From Bacteroidales bacterium (GTDB lineage: Bacteria > Bacteroidota > Bacteroidia > Bacteroidales > P3): a stretch of DNA of 64,000 nucleotides. The stretch covers positions 1 to 64,000 of the forward strand of contig JAFTFL010000005.1 of the NCBI GenBank assembly GCA_017449525.1, written 5' to 3'. Made by a program: the position numbers and the translations under genes. Positions within the stretch are counted from its first letter, which is position 1. The number at the start of each line of letters is the position of its first letter. The notes beneath the pieces are model-generated. The model saw nothing but the letters and a program-made list of their open reading frames with translations. It was not told the DNA's origin and made no database searches. This document shows, piece by piece, positions 8,945 to 17,744 of this stretch.

Positions 8945-9232
8945 ATGACTTCAAAAAAGAGAGTTGACAAATCTATCCGAGAGTTAATCTCTTCTACATG
9001 GGGAATTGTTATTTCGGCATTCACTATTTTCGGAATGGGCTTTGGTGCTGGATGTTATTTTGAGAATTCTCTTTCAAAAATACACTACAACGATGAACTT
9101 ACACGGCTAAATAATCTGATTATAGATAATAGAGAAAAACACGAGCAAGAAACTCACGAACTCAGAAATCAAATATATAACCTTCAAGAGGCATTAATTA
9201 ACGAAAAGGAGAAACGCAATGAATCAAAATAA
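8945..9232 (+). CDS. Small membrane protein with C-terminal coiled coil (hypothetical, first of pair)
   Basis: 95 residues. A short basic N-terminus is followed by one membrane segment (TWGIVISAFTIFGMGFGAGCYF, about residues 18-39). The rest is a charged heptad-like helix rich in E, N, L and K, ending EKRNESK. The gene overlaps the next one by 14 bp in another frame, indicating coupled translation. I recognise no family. The context between a restriction-modification pair and a decayed nifJ tail suggests an accessory, possibly defence-associated role, but that is only guilt by association. Confidence 0.6.
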   Translation: MTSKKRVDKSIRELISSTWGIVISAFTIFGMGFGAGCYFENSLSKIHYNDELTRLNNLIIDNREKHEQETHELRNQIYNLQEALINEKEKRNESK

Positions 9233-9626
9233 TTCCATTACCGGTTTAATAAAACATAAATGTTTTCTTGCGTTTTTCACGTTGCTTTCAATCATTGCTA
9301 TTTGTTACTTATTGTTTGAGAACAATACTTATTCAAGACAAATATCTGAAAAAGATGCTATTATTCAGCGTTTACAAATAAGAGATAGTATATCCTCAAA
9401 ACTGATAGATATTGAAGAAACAGACACAAGCTTTATTTATTCATTTGTAAGAAATTCAGATGGTGATATTTTATCGTATCACGAATTAGACAGCATGGTG
9501 AGAAAATATGATTATGAGTTGTATGTAAAAGACTTGATTCTTGTAAAAGCAAAGAATTACTACCAATTTAACTACAGTATAAAGAGAATAGGCGATACTA
9601 TTATTCTAGGCTTCTGGAATAAATAG
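9219..9626 (+). CDS. Small membrane-anchored hypothetical protein (second of pair)
   Basis: 135 residues. One N-terminal membrane segment (CFLAFFTLLSIIAICYLLF, about residues 15-33) precedes a short coiled-coil stretch (RQISEKDAIIQRLQIRDSI) and a soluble domain with alternating strands ending YSIKRIGDTIILGFWNK. It overlaps the upstream gene by 14 bp. The topology (membrane anchor, stalk, small soluble domain) is shared with its partner, so the two may form a hetero-oligomer. No family recognised. Confidence 0.6.
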   Translation: MNQNNSITGLIKHKCFLAFFTLLSIIAICYLLFENNTYSRQISEKDAIIQRLQIRDSISSKLIDIEETDTSFIYSFVRNSDGDILSYHELDSMVRKYDYELYVKDLILVKAKNYYQFNYSIKRIGDTIILGFWNK

Positions 9627-9700
9627 CAGCGTCATCGCCACCATGACATACGTGATTTCGGAAAACGAAACATAATGTTTCATACCACGACAACATATAA

Positions 9701-10201
<501 letters not shown>

Positions 10202-10227
10202 TCCCGCATCAACACACTAAAACACGG

Positions 10228-10258
10228 AAAAGCGAGGCTGCAAAGTCTCGCTTTTCTT
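10228..10258 (+). terminator. Intrinsic terminator after nifJ copy 2
   Basis: Stem AAAAGCGAGGC / GTCTCGCTTTT with a short loop followed by TCTTGT. It lies 26 nt after the stop of the displaced nifJ tail. Its presence here, and absence after the real nifJ, suggests it may be the ancestral nifJ terminator carried downstream with the displaced 3' end. It would also separate the first cassette block from the convergent DUF6261 remnant. Confidence 0.8.
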
Positions 10259-10276
10259 GTCTAATGCCCTTCCGCA

Positions 10277-10464
10277 ACGTTGCAAGACCCTGTCGGAGCT
10301 CTCAAAAACGCCTTTACAAACCTGCGGAAGGCTCTATTGAAACCGAAAATCGGTTTTGCAGCCCTGCGAGGCCGCTTTTTGGAACAAAAGCAGGCTTTGC
10401 AACACCCGCAAAGCCTGTTTTCGGTATCGAGGCAACTCTCTGCAACGCTGAAAGGCGGATTTTT
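10277..10464 (-). repeat. Degenerate ~42-bp tandem repeats downstream of DUF6261 remnant
   Basis: Related segments with the core TTTTGCAGCCCTGCGAGGCC (plus strand) recur with starts near 10321, 10363 and 10405, and a poorer copy near 10289. The repeats lie directly after the stop of the minus-strand DUF6261 pseudogene. The period is close to that of the array at 8512-8690 although the sequences differ. Function unknown. Confidence 0.5.
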
Positions 10465-10957
10465 CATCCCTCGGCGACCTCGGCGTGCGCGTCCGTGTCG
10501 GCTTCGGATGGCTGGCGCTTGCCGCCAGAGGTGTTCATCGCGTGTTTGCGGAAGTATTCGAGACCCTCGTCCATACGCTTCACAAGGTCTTCGGCTTCTC
10601 GGCGGTGTTGATGCGATAGTTCTTGATGATGCGCAACAGCGGCTCAGCGGCCTGCGACATCTCGGCGATGGGGAACTTGGCGAAGGCCTTGACGGCATCG
10701 CGCAGCGAGGCGTAGAGGCGGTCGCGCTCGGCGTCGGCGTCGCGCAGCGGGGCGGTCTTGAGGCTCGCAGAGTATTTCTTGAAAGCCTTGTCCTCGTCGG
10801 TGAAAGCGCGACGGAACTCGTCCACGGCCTTGCGCCAAAGGTCGTTCTCTATTGGAATCTCCTCCACGCGCCGCATCACCGTAGCGAGGTATTCATAGTG
10901 TGCCGCGTTGGTCGCCCTCGCGATACTGACAGTGTCAATTTGGATGGGGATGTTCAT
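10465..10957 (-). pseudogene. DUF6261 family, internally deleted and frameshifted
   Basis: The N-terminal ~110 residues (MNIPIQIDTVSIARATNAAH ... EPLLRIIKNYRINT) align with the intact DUF6261 protein at 5666. About 90 codons are then missing, and in a shifted frame the family C-terminus resumes (RREAEDLVKRMDEGLEYF RKHAM) to a stop at 10465. In the original frame translation stops at 10580. The junction falls in a short ACACCGCC-like region resembling both parental sites, consistent with deletion between microhomologies. The leader differs from the other copies. The interval 10958-11149 holds no gene I can support. Confidence 0.8.
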
Positions 10958-11149
10958 TGTTGTATGGGTTTATTGGGTTGATAATTTCAAAATTTGTTTT
11001 CTTTGTGATGGGGCATTCCAGTCATTGCAAACTTTGCTCGACGTAGTAATGTGTCATTTCGCCCGTTTTCAAAATCAATTGGGGTTGTATTGATTCATTT
11101 CAGCCGTTTTCAAACTTGATTGATGGAATTTTGTATGACCATAAGGTAC

Positions 11150-11833
11150 TTATAATTGTAATGATGATTGTGTAGACAGTCTTCTGGCTGTTCGGAATGC
11201 CTTTTCCAATGTATCTTCTCCTATTCCGCGAGTCCTCAATAATTGATTCATCGCATGTACATCTTTGCGATTCAGAGTATCCCTAATCAGCCTAACATAT
11301 TGAGGCCTCATGCCACTCGATTTTGAAAGAGTGTCATCCGAATGGCTGAGCCAGAATTTTTTGAAATCCAAATACAAGTCATCATTGACATTGGGGTCAT
11401 ACTTGTATATTTCAATATCTATGTCATCGCATTTTGAAAGATACTCTTTCATCAATGCCATTGAAATCTCTTCGCTTAAACCACCGTTACTCGCTCCAAG
11501 CAAGGGAAATGCTATAGAGGTTATCTGCTTCTCTTGGTAAGTTTCAACAAATTTGCGAAGACCTTTCAACAGATACTCCTCCTTGCTTGGATATTTCCAG
11601 TGAAACTTGGTCGGGAAGTTAAGAATCCATCTGTCTTGAGCCTTATATAGCCATAGCTTTCCAATCGTAATGAGATGTTCCTTGCATAATTCAACATATT
11701 TCTCACACATTTCCGGATATCGAAGCTTGTACTCAAAAGCAACCCCCTTACCCATAGCCCCGACACAGTTTATCGTGTTGACTATGGTTTGACACTTTGA
11801 AGTGAAAATGTTTCCTGTAATTACCTTTATCAT
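11150..11833 (-). CDS. Macrodomain protein, DarG-like antitoxin
   Basis: 227 residues. The N-terminal ~150 form a macrodomain: MIKVITGNIFTSKCQTIVNT with the early ADP-ribose-binding N, then GAMGKGVAFEYKLRYP and PLLGASNGGLS, the phosphate-binding loop. DarG proteins use this domain to remove ADP-ribose that DarT places on thymidine in DNA. It lies 38 bp downstream of a DarT-domain gene on the same strand, the canonical darT-darG order. The C-terminal ~70 residues are shorter than the extended C-terminal region of classical DarG. Alternative: a general ADP-ribosylglycohydrolase; context favours DarG. Confidence 0.85.
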   Translation of the reverse strand: MIKVITGNIFTSKCQTIVNTINCVGAMGKGVAFEYKLRYPEMCEKYVELCKEHLITIGKLWLYKAQDRWILNFPTKFHWKYPSKEEYLLKGLRKFVETYQEKQITSIAFPLLGASNGGLSEEISMALMKEYLSKCDDIDIEIYKYDPNVNDDLYLDFKKFWLSHSDDTLSKSSGMRPQYVRLIRDTLNRKDVHAMNQLLRTRGIGEDTLEKAFRTARRLSTQSSLQL

Positions 11834-11871
11834 ATTGCAATAACGTTTTATATATTTTTTTATTTTGCTGA

Positions 11872-13710
11872 TTAGAAATATAGTTCTGGATTAAACTTTA
11901 GTTCTATTCCATATTTTTCCGACAAGTCTTTTAACTGGGGAATTTCTTTCAAATAATGAATTCGCGTTATATAACTTTTCTCTATTACATTAGGAACCAG
12001 TACTTCTGCACATTTGATTCTTTTGCCATCCTCGTAATCGCTCCAGTAATCGTCATTGATACAGCACCAATTCAGTTTGTCCAAATCTGTTAAGTCTGAA
12101 TAAAACTTTGTTTTACTATTATAGGTCGCTGTTGTATGGACTGCTGCATTACCATCGGAGAATACGACACCATCTTTTAGAAATACCGTTGGAGAAAACT
12201 CGATTAAAACAATATTCTCTTGTTGATCCTTTCTAACATATAGCATCGGGTTACGTGGGTTAAAATATAGTGGCGCATAATCATGTATGGGTTTATTATG
12301 AATTGGTTCGGGATGAGCTCTTCTGTCATTAACATCGTTATTAGCTATGTTAACTTTCATAAAGCCGTCCTTTCTTGCTTTTGTATGCGACATCAATCCA
12401 TTTTGAAGAATGGAATTAAGATTGCTAACATGGGTCATATGGAATAATCCATTAACACCATATTGGGCGCATATGGAAATAATCTCGTCTTCTTTTTCTC
12501 TTTGTTTCCGTAAGGCTTCTTTTTCTTTCTTTTTCTTTTCGTTGTCAATTAGTTTTATCATCTCCTCCCTGTCATAGCCTTTTAGAAAACTTATATATGT
12601 AATAAGAAGCCGTTTATCTTTATTCTTATCGATTATTTTTTTGCAAACTTCTTTTAAGTGGTCATTTTCAGTCTGCATTTCGATAATAACAATATGGCGA
12701 TTCTTGACCGCAGGATAATAGTCATAGTCAATTTCGTCATCAAACAATAAAGAGTCAGATACGGTTTCTACCACTTCGATATCGTCGGGTAAATCCGCAA
12801 ATAAAGACCGTACGAAATAATGATAAAATAACCCCTCTTTTCTCCATTCCTTATTATTAGCACACAGGTATACGGAAATTGGTTGTTGGCGAGATAACTC
12901 GAGGAGGAAATCATTCAATCTTTTGTACACTGGCTCGATAAAGAATCTATTCTTTTGCTTGAATGCACCAATTTTAGATGTTTCTTCTTTAATGTATTTA
13001 AGCCCTGTATAGTCTAGTTCGCTTTCCAAACAATATGAAGCAAAAAAAATCTGCCAAACTCCGAAATTTCCATCAATGAATTTCCCTTCATCATTTTTCT
13101 TTTGAAATGGAATTTTATAGTAGTAACGTCCTTCATTTGGCAATATTTTCTTCTGCAAATCATAACATAAATTTCTGTATTTTTCCTGCTCCCTCTCCCA
13201 GGTATTGTATTCTTGTGCTTCAAGAAAGAACTTCTCGTAATCGCGTATTTGATGCTCGTTGGATACAATGTTTTCTTTTGCGGAGTGTGGGTGAAGCGAG
13301 TTCCATTTTTTTAATCCGTTAGGGAAAGCAGCAATAATATTAGTGTATGACTTCTCAATCGCCTTTTTCCTATCTTCAATAGTCTTTAATTTCCGTTCTT
13401 CTTGCGGCCAATTGTAGCCACAACTAACGATATAATCCAATCTATCATTCTTTGCAGAACTGACATTGATGCTATGTTTCCTGACAAAATCAGCGAAAAC
13501 AAGAGGATAAGTGCTTTTGAGTTCATTAACACGTCTCATCAACCGTTCTCGTTTAGCAACTTTCATTTTGCCAACGATAACGCATACGATAATAAAAATA
13601 CAGGTTATTACAAGAAAAAACAAAAATTCCATAAGCAGAAGCAATATTTTGGGGTAAAGCACAACCATCCACCGCGCAAGGCGTGGCAGACGGAGGAGTG
13701 AAATGAACAA
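11872..13710 (-). CDS. DarT-like DNA ADP-ribosyltransferase with membrane-anchored N-terminal extension
   Basis: 612 residues. The C-terminal ~190 are a DarT domain: GLFHMTHVSNLNSILQNGL at 421-439, HDYAPLYFNPRNPMLYV near 475-492, and an AEVLVP segment whose Glu (about 569) matches the catalytic glutamate position. DarT enzymes ADP-ribosylate thymidine in single-stranded DNA and act as toxins in phage defence. The first ~400 residues are not part of known DarT: a strong membrane segment (about 18-48), a basic helix, a long domain with many aromatic and acidic residues, and a Lys/Glu coiled coil (390-415) joining it to DarT. I recognise no family in the middle part. The start could also be Met15 or Met28, both keeping most of the membrane segment. 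The DarG-like gene follows. Confidence 0.85.
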   Translation of the reverse strand: MFISLLRLPRLARWMVVLYPKILLLLMEFLFFLVITCIFIIVCVIVGKMKVAKRERLMRRVNELKSTYPLVFADFVRKHSINVSSAKNDRLDYIVSCGYNWPQEERKLKTIEDRKKAIEKSYTNIIAAFPNGLKKWNSLHPHSAKENIVSNEHQIRDYEKFFLEAQEYNTWEREQEKYRNLCYDLQKKILPNEGRYYYKIPFQKKNDEGKFIDGNFGVWQIFFASYCLESELDYTGLKYIKEETSKIGAFKQKNRFFIEPVYKRLNDFLLELSRQQPISVYLCANNKEWRKEGLFYHYFVRSLFADLPDDIEVVETVSDSLLFDDEIDYDYYPAVKNRHIVIIEMQTENDHLKEVCKKIIDKNKDKRLLITYISFLKGYDREEMIKLIDNEKKKKEKEALRKQREKEDEIISICAQYGVNGLFHMTHVSNLNSILQNGLMSHTKARKDGFMKVNIANNDVNDRRAHPEPIHNKPIHDYAPLYFNPRNPMLYVRKDQQENIVLIEFSPTVFLKDGVVFSDGNAAVHTTATYNSKTKFYSDLTDLDKLNWCCINDDYWSDYEDGKRIKCAEVLVPNVIEKSYITRIHYLKEIPQLKDLSEKYGIELKFNPELYF

Positions 13711-13810
13711 AGCGAGGAATTGACCCCTACGAATTTAGATGCTCTTTCGTTGTGTGTGGGGGGGGTAATAATTAGCGAGTTATGAGCGTTGCGGAGCATA
13801 TCGGCAGGTG

Positions 13811-14026
13811 TTATGATATTGGCACGAAGTACTCGAAGCACAAATCCTCGTCAAGCGTACGCCAGCTGATGCCATAGCGGTCAGTTTCGTAGTCCTGCAA
13901 TGCCTCGGCAGAAGCCTGCCGCAGCCGTGGATAGTCGTCGATGCGCTCGCGAAGCTCCTGCCCGCCATCGGTCAGTATATGCACGTAGTCGCTGTCGACC
14001 CACACTTTGTTTACGTTCATTGTCAT
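13811..14026 (-). CDS. DUF2442 family protein
   Basis: 71 residues (MTMNVNKVWVDSDYVHILTD), with the typical strand-rich N-terminal half and a helix around RQASAEALQDYETD then GISWRTLDEDLCFEYF. DUF2442 proteins are short and commonly sit next to DUF4160, as here (18 bp downstream of it); the pair is suspected to be toxin-antitoxin-like, but no biochemical role is established. 100 bp separate it from the DarT-domain gene. An eight-G run lies in that gap near 13760. Confidence 0.75.
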   Translation of the reverse strand: MTMNVNKVWVDSDYVHILTDGGQELRERIDDYPRLRQASAEALQDYETDRYGISWRTLDEDLCFEYFVPIS

Positions 14027-14044
14027 ATCGAGCCCTTCCTTTCT

Positions 14045-14293
14045 TTATTTACCGAAAAACGTATGCCACTGCTGGATGATGATTTCGCGGTTTTCCTCGA
14101 TAACCATCTCGGCCATCTTGAGCTCGTTGGCCTTGAGGCCGTCGTTTTCCACCAGCAGGATTTCGGGCAATACGTTAAACTTGGCCTTGTGAGCCGTCTT
14201 GCCCTTGCCAGCCACGACGTGGACGTGTATCGGTTCGTGGTCGTTGGAGAAGAACTGGAATCTCAGCCCGAAGAATATAAACAGCAGCGGCAT
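14045..14293 (-). CDS. DUF4160 family protein
   Basis: 82 residues. The N-terminal half holds the family signature: FFSNDHEPIHVHV near residues 14-26, followed by GKTAHKAKFNVLPEILLVEN. It is the upstream member of a DUF4160-DUF2442 pair on the minus strand. Both families are widespread in mobile parts of bacterial genomes. Molecular function unknown; the histidine-rich motif could bind metal, which is inference. Confidence 0.8.
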   Translation of the reverse strand: MPLLFIFFGLRFQFFSNDHEPIHVHVVAGKGKTAHKAKFNVLPEILLVENDGLKANELKMAEMVIEENREIIIQQWHTFFGK

Positions 14294-14459
14294 AAGCGTT
14301 TCTTTTGAAGTTTATACTGCCCTAATAACGCATCCCTCCCGCTTTTATTGCCTCGCCCCAACATTTTCTTCCGCCACGAGGCAATAAACTCCCGCAACCA
14401 TCGTTTTTTTTGAAAAAAAAATAATAATTCACGTATATAGTACATAGAATTAGGCAGAA

Positions 14460-14801
14460 ATGAACGACAAAGACATATTCGAACTATTCCAGAACGGCTT
14501 CATCGCAGGGAGTACATCCGACAGTTATTCTCGTTTGTGCAACTTTTTGAGTGCCATGCGTTGAGGTCAGTACTATCCGATTTCCGATGAGGACATCCAT
14601 CGCGGAGTGGAATGCGAGAAGGCCCAGGCCAAGAACAGGGCGAAGATATTGTTTATGGGCTTCCCTGAAGATGCAAAGAAAGCAATGGAAATCGCCATCG
14701 ACTTCAAATACTCCCAATGTCTCCAACAATCCCTAAATTACAAGCACACATACGAAAATCAGAACAATCACTACTATCGTAGTATAAACAAGAATATATA
14801 A
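14460..14801 (+). pseudogene. Small gene interrupted by an in-frame TGA
   Basis: ATG at 14460 opens a frame reading MNDKDIFELFQNGFIAG and onwards for 34 codons to a TGA at 14562-14564. The same frame then continues without another stop (GQYYPISDEDIHRGVECEKA, through ILFMGFPEDAKKAMEIAIDF) to 14801. Both halves look like real coding sequence. The simplest reading is a nonsense mutation in a ~113-codon gene; the downstream half could alternatively start at the ATG at 14607. No family recognised. The 14294-14459 interval upstream has poly-T/poly-A runs near 14405 and no gene. Confidence 0.5.
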
Positions 14802-14807
14802 TTAATT

Positions 14808-16484
14808 ATGATAGGTATTCAGGACTCGACAACAAACCATTTCAGCTCCCTTATCCGCAATGGGGGCAAGTATATAATTCCTAAATTCCAAAGAGACTAC
14901 TCTTGGGATGTAGAGCAGTGGGATGACCTTTGGCAAGATATTCGAAATATGATTGCTGAACAATCTGATCATTATATGGGCTATCTTGTCCTGCAAACAA
15001 CCAAAGGTAAGGATCGATTTATTATAGACGGCCAGCAACGCTTCACTACAATCACATTCATCATACTTGCGGCCATAAAAGCCATCCAGAAATTAATTGT
15101 TAATGGTGTTGACGTTGACGATAATGAACAGCGAGTAAAAACCTTACAAAATACATATATTGGCAACTTGGATCCTATATCACTGGAATATGACAATATA
15201 TTGGTATTAAACCGTAATAATGATGCATACTATAGGGAGTATATTGTCAAACTCGGCGAGATGAGAGTTAGAAACACGTCGTACACAGAGAAACTAATGA
15301 GGAAATGCTTCGAATGGTATGACCGACAAATGACTGGTTTATATAAATCAGGTTCAGAATACGCTGAACTAATAACATATATTGTTGACCATCTCTATTT
15401 TACAATTATCCGAGTGGATGACGAAATGAATGCATTTCGGGTATTTGAGACTTTAAATGCCCGCGGTGTGCAACTATCGTCTGCAGACTTATTAAAGAAT
15501 TATTTGTTTTCACTTGTAGATAATTCCGTCCAATTTCCTGACAGAATTACCACCCTTGAAGAGAAATGGTCAAACTTGACCCAAAATATTCAAGCAGAGA
15601 AATTGCCGGACTTCATTCGCTATTATTGGAATTCCAAGAATAAGACTGTTCGTGCCAATGAACTGTTCAAAGCCATTCGTGGTAAAATCAAGACAGCCGA
15701 AGAGGTCTTTGCCCTTGTAAATGAGATGATGGAGTACAGCGACATCTATATGGCTTTAAGGAATGCCAATGACGAACTTTGGCAAGGTCGTAGAGAAATA
15801 ACGGACAATATAGAGTTGCTGAATCTGTTCAACATGAAGCAACCTTATTCATTATTAATGACTGCATATAAGCATCTTGTGAGAAACGACTTTATGCGGC
15901 TCCTGTCTGATGTAATAACTGTTGGTTTTCGTTACAATGTCATTTGCGGAAAGAATCCTAATGACATAGAGAAGGTGTACAATACTATAGCGACTCAGAT
16001 TTACAACACTTCCATATACAATAGAAAACAAATGCAAGATATTTATGTTGATGACAACGAATTTGTGACAGTCTTCAGTCATAAGGCATTTTCTCCTAAT
16101 ACTCGAAACAACAAGGTTGTCAAATACATTTTGGGAAAATACGAGCGTTTCAAAGGTGGAACAAGAGATATATCTCTTTCAAGTGAGACCGATACATTAG
16201 AGCATATTTTGCCACAAAATCCGGGTTTGGAATGGGGCGATGACAACTATGACTTCGATTCGTTAATATATAGAATCGGCAACCTGTGCCTGCTTGAAAA
16301 GAATTACAATAGAGATTTAGAGAACAAGCCATATCTCGAAAAATGCGATGTGTATGCACAATCAGCGTTTGAAACCACACGGATAATTCCATCATTATAC
16401 CACGAATGGAACGGGGACACCATTAACCAGAGGCAGAAACAAATGGCAGATTGTGCAAAAGCCATCTGGAAAATTGATTTCTAA
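14808..16484 (+). CDS. DUF262/DUF1524 protein, single-chain GmrSD-type restriction endonuclease
   Basis: 558 residues. The N-terminal DUF262 (GmrS-like) domain has IPKFQRDYSW at 24-33 and the nucleotide-site motif DGQQRFTT at 74-81. The C-terminal DUF1524 (GmrD-like) domain has an HNH-type signature: EHILPQNP at 465-472, then GNLCLLEKNYNRDLENKPY at about 491-509. GmrSD-type enzymes are NTP-dependent nucleases that attack phage DNA with modified bases; both halves are here in one chain and the key residues are present. It starts 6 bp after the interrupted small gene and lies 190 bp upstream of another nifJ remnant. Target specificity not inferable. Confidence 0.88.
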   Translation: MIGIQDSTTNHFSSLIRNGGKYIIPKFQRDYSWDVEQWDDLWQDIRNMIAEQSDHYMGYLVLQTTKGKDRFIIDGQQRFTTITFIILAAIKAIQKLIVNGVDVDDNEQRVKTLQNTYIGNLDPISLEYDNILVLNRNNDAYYREYIVKLGEMRVRNTSYTEKLMRKCFEWYDRQMTGLYKSGSEYAELITYIVDHLYFTIIRVDDEMNAFRVFETLNARGVQLSSADLLKNYLFSLVDNSVQFPDRITTLEEKWSNLTQNIQAEKLPDFIRYYWNSKNKTVRANELFKAIRGKIKTAEEVFALVNEMMEYSDIYMALRNANDELWQGRREITDNIELLNLFNMKQPYSLLMTAYKHLVRNDFMRLLSDVITVGFRYNVICGKNPNDIEKVYNTIATQIYNTSIYNRKQMQDIYVDDNEFVTVFSHKAFSPNTRNNKVVKYILGKYERFKGGTRDISLSSETDTLEHILPQNPGLEWGDDNYDFDSLIYRIGNLCLLEKNYNRDLENKPYLEKCDVYAQSAFETTRIIPSLYHEWNGDTINQRQKQMADCAKAIWKIDF

Positions 16485-16674
16485 ATACGAGTAAATTCTG
16501 GACATTTCAATATCAGCAGTTAATAGCGGCTATTGATACGTGGTATTGAATTTCAAAGCAGCGAAGCGTTGATAAATACTATTGATGTAAAGATTCTAAA
16601 TAAACTAGTAAGTATGATGGATTACACCTATGGCACCACCTGCGCTGAAATCGTCAACCGTATAATTAAAATCC

Positions 16675-16911
16675 GCGACTTCATAATGGGCGAGGTGCGC
16701 TACTGTCGAAAGGCTGCGAACTCCATTAAAATCAAATCAACCAAAGTGAGCAACTCGCTGATAAAGACCTTCCTCACTGTATTTATTTTTTGATAATAAG
16801 GTGTTCGGATCCCCTTTGGGGTGCCCACAGGAAGCCAAAGAACTCTTCGTCGCCACCGAAAGAAATGCAAAACTCCGTTATGAAGGATATAAGAAGCTTT
16901 CGGAACTTTAA
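16675..16911 (+). pseudogene. nifJ: Displaced nifJ 3' end, copy 3a
   Basis: Begins at the nifJ segment RDFIMGEVRY, is interrupted by the 48-bp element B (16704-16751), resumes NSLIKTF, is interrupted again by a ~54-bp AT-rich insert containing a CCCCTTTGGGG hairpin (about 16773-16826), and resumes [20 protein letters not shown] to the nifJ terminus YKKLSEL and TAA. The second insert brings a stop (TGA at 16792). The interval 16485-16674 before it holds no gene I can support. Confidence 0.85.
16704..16751 (+). repeat. 48-bp in-frame element B in nifJ tail
   Basis: Begins TGTCGAAAGGCTGCGAACTC and ends AAAGTGAGC. It is inserted between nifJ codons GEVRY and NSLIKTF and adds exactly 16 codons (CRKAANSIKIKSTKVS). 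Same consensus and length as element A at 9872-9919 but at a different nifJ position, so the two arose as separate insertions, not as one insertion duplicated with the tail. Confidence 0.7.
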
Positions 16912-16934
16912 TGGTTTTGCATTTCTTCAAGCGC

Positions 16935-16981
16935 TGCCAAAGGCTGTGAGCACCGCTGAAATAAAATTAAATGCAGTGAAC
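16935..16981 (+). repeat. 47-bp element C in nifJ tail
   Basis: Begins TGCCAAAGGCTGTGAGCACC and ends GCAGTGAAC, ending exactly at the nifJ codons NAKLRYEG. It is a more diverged relative of elements A and B. Just upstream, GTTTTGCATTTCTT (16914-16927) is the exact inverse of AAGAAATGCAAAAC at 16860-16873 in the preceding tail. Confidence 0.6.
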
Positions 16982-17029
16982 AACGCCAAACTGCGCTACG
17001 AGGGCTACAAGAAACTGAGCGAGATGTAA
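16982..17029 (+). pseudogene. nifJ: Displaced nifJ 3' end, copy 3b
   Basis: A second, shorter tail only 70 bp after copy 3a: codons [15 protein letters not shown] and TAA, identical in protein to the real nifJ terminus. It directly follows element C and is itself followed by the conserved 32-nt hairpin. It encodes nothing functional alone and marks the upstream edge of the lipoprotein/NERD cassette. Confidence 0.85.
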
Positions 17030-17043
17030 ACCATCCCCAAACC

Positions 17044-17075
17044 AAGCCTGGAAGATCAAGAGGTCTTCCAGACTT
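17044..17075 (+). promoter_or_regulatory. nifJ-tail hairpin, copy 3
   Basis: 32 nt, 14 nt after the tail stop: arms AAGCCTGGAAGA and TCTTCCAGACTT, loop TCAAGAGG. Same length and loop pattern as at 4169-4200, with paired changes at the base of the loop. The next ATG is exactly 31 nt downstream, and the 31-nt spacer resembles that before 4232 (ATAAnATATATA core). Role unproven. Confidence 0.6.
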
Positions 17076-17106
17076 CAAAAAGTTGAACAGATAAAATATA
17101 TAGAAT

Positions 17107-17721
17107 ATGAAGAAAGCATTGTTTATCGGATTTGCCGCTCTCGCATTTGTAGGCTGCACTATTACACCAGAAAAGAAAGCCTCCTCAATTGTGGAAAAGG
17201 CCGTCAAGAGTTCACTTTATCACCCAAATTCCTATGACCTGATAGGAACAGCTGTTGATAGTGCCTTTGCTCCATTGGATGACCCTGATTTCTTTGAGAA
17301 AACGCTTAAACTATACAAGCTTGGTCTAGAAATGGAGAGTTGTGATAGAGAAATGAAGCATGCCAAATCGTCAATGGCGATTTGGAGTAATTCTTATAGT
17401 ACCTTCTCAAGAAATGAATATAACGAAGCGAAAGAGGAGTATGATAAGTGCGTTGCAAAAATGGAGAGTCTTCAAAGGAAAGGCGAAAAACTGGGAGATG
17501 AGCTGAAAGGCATCGCCGAGCAAGGAAGAAACTATATTGGATGGAAAGTTACACATAGTTATCGCGCGCAAAACAACGCAGGTCAGACTTTAATTGGCGA
17601 AAGCATCTTCATCCTTAGCCCCGAAATGGACGAGATACTTGCTGCTTACAACACCAACGATGGAGATTACGAGAATGTTCAGATGATGTATGAAATGATG
17701 ATAGAATCCGCAGAAGAATAA
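17107..17721 (+). CDS. Hypothetical lipoprotein
   Basis: 204 residues. The N-terminus MKKALFIGFAALAFVGCTIT is a lipoprotein signal with Cys17 as the probable lipidation site. The mature protein is helical and charged, with a likely coiled coil around residues 105-145. SYRAQNNAGQTLIGESIFIL resembles short beta-rich lipoproteins of Bacteroidetes, but I recognise no named family. The start lies 31 nt after the hairpin that follows a displaced nifJ tail. A NERD-domain gene follows after 23 bp, so the two are probably co-transcribed. Confidence 0.7.
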   Translation: MKKALFIGFAALAFVGCTITPEKKASSIVEKAVKSSLYHPNSYDLIGTAVDSAFAPLDDPDFFEKTLKLYKLGLEMESCDREMKHAKSSMAIWSNSYSTFSRNEYNEAKEEYDKCVAKMESLQRKGEKLGDELKGIAEQGRNYIGWKVTHSYRAQNNAGQTLIGESIFILSPEMDEILAAYNTNDGDYENVQMMYEMMIESAEE

Positions 17722-17744
17722 GTTATCACAAGTAGTCTTCACCA

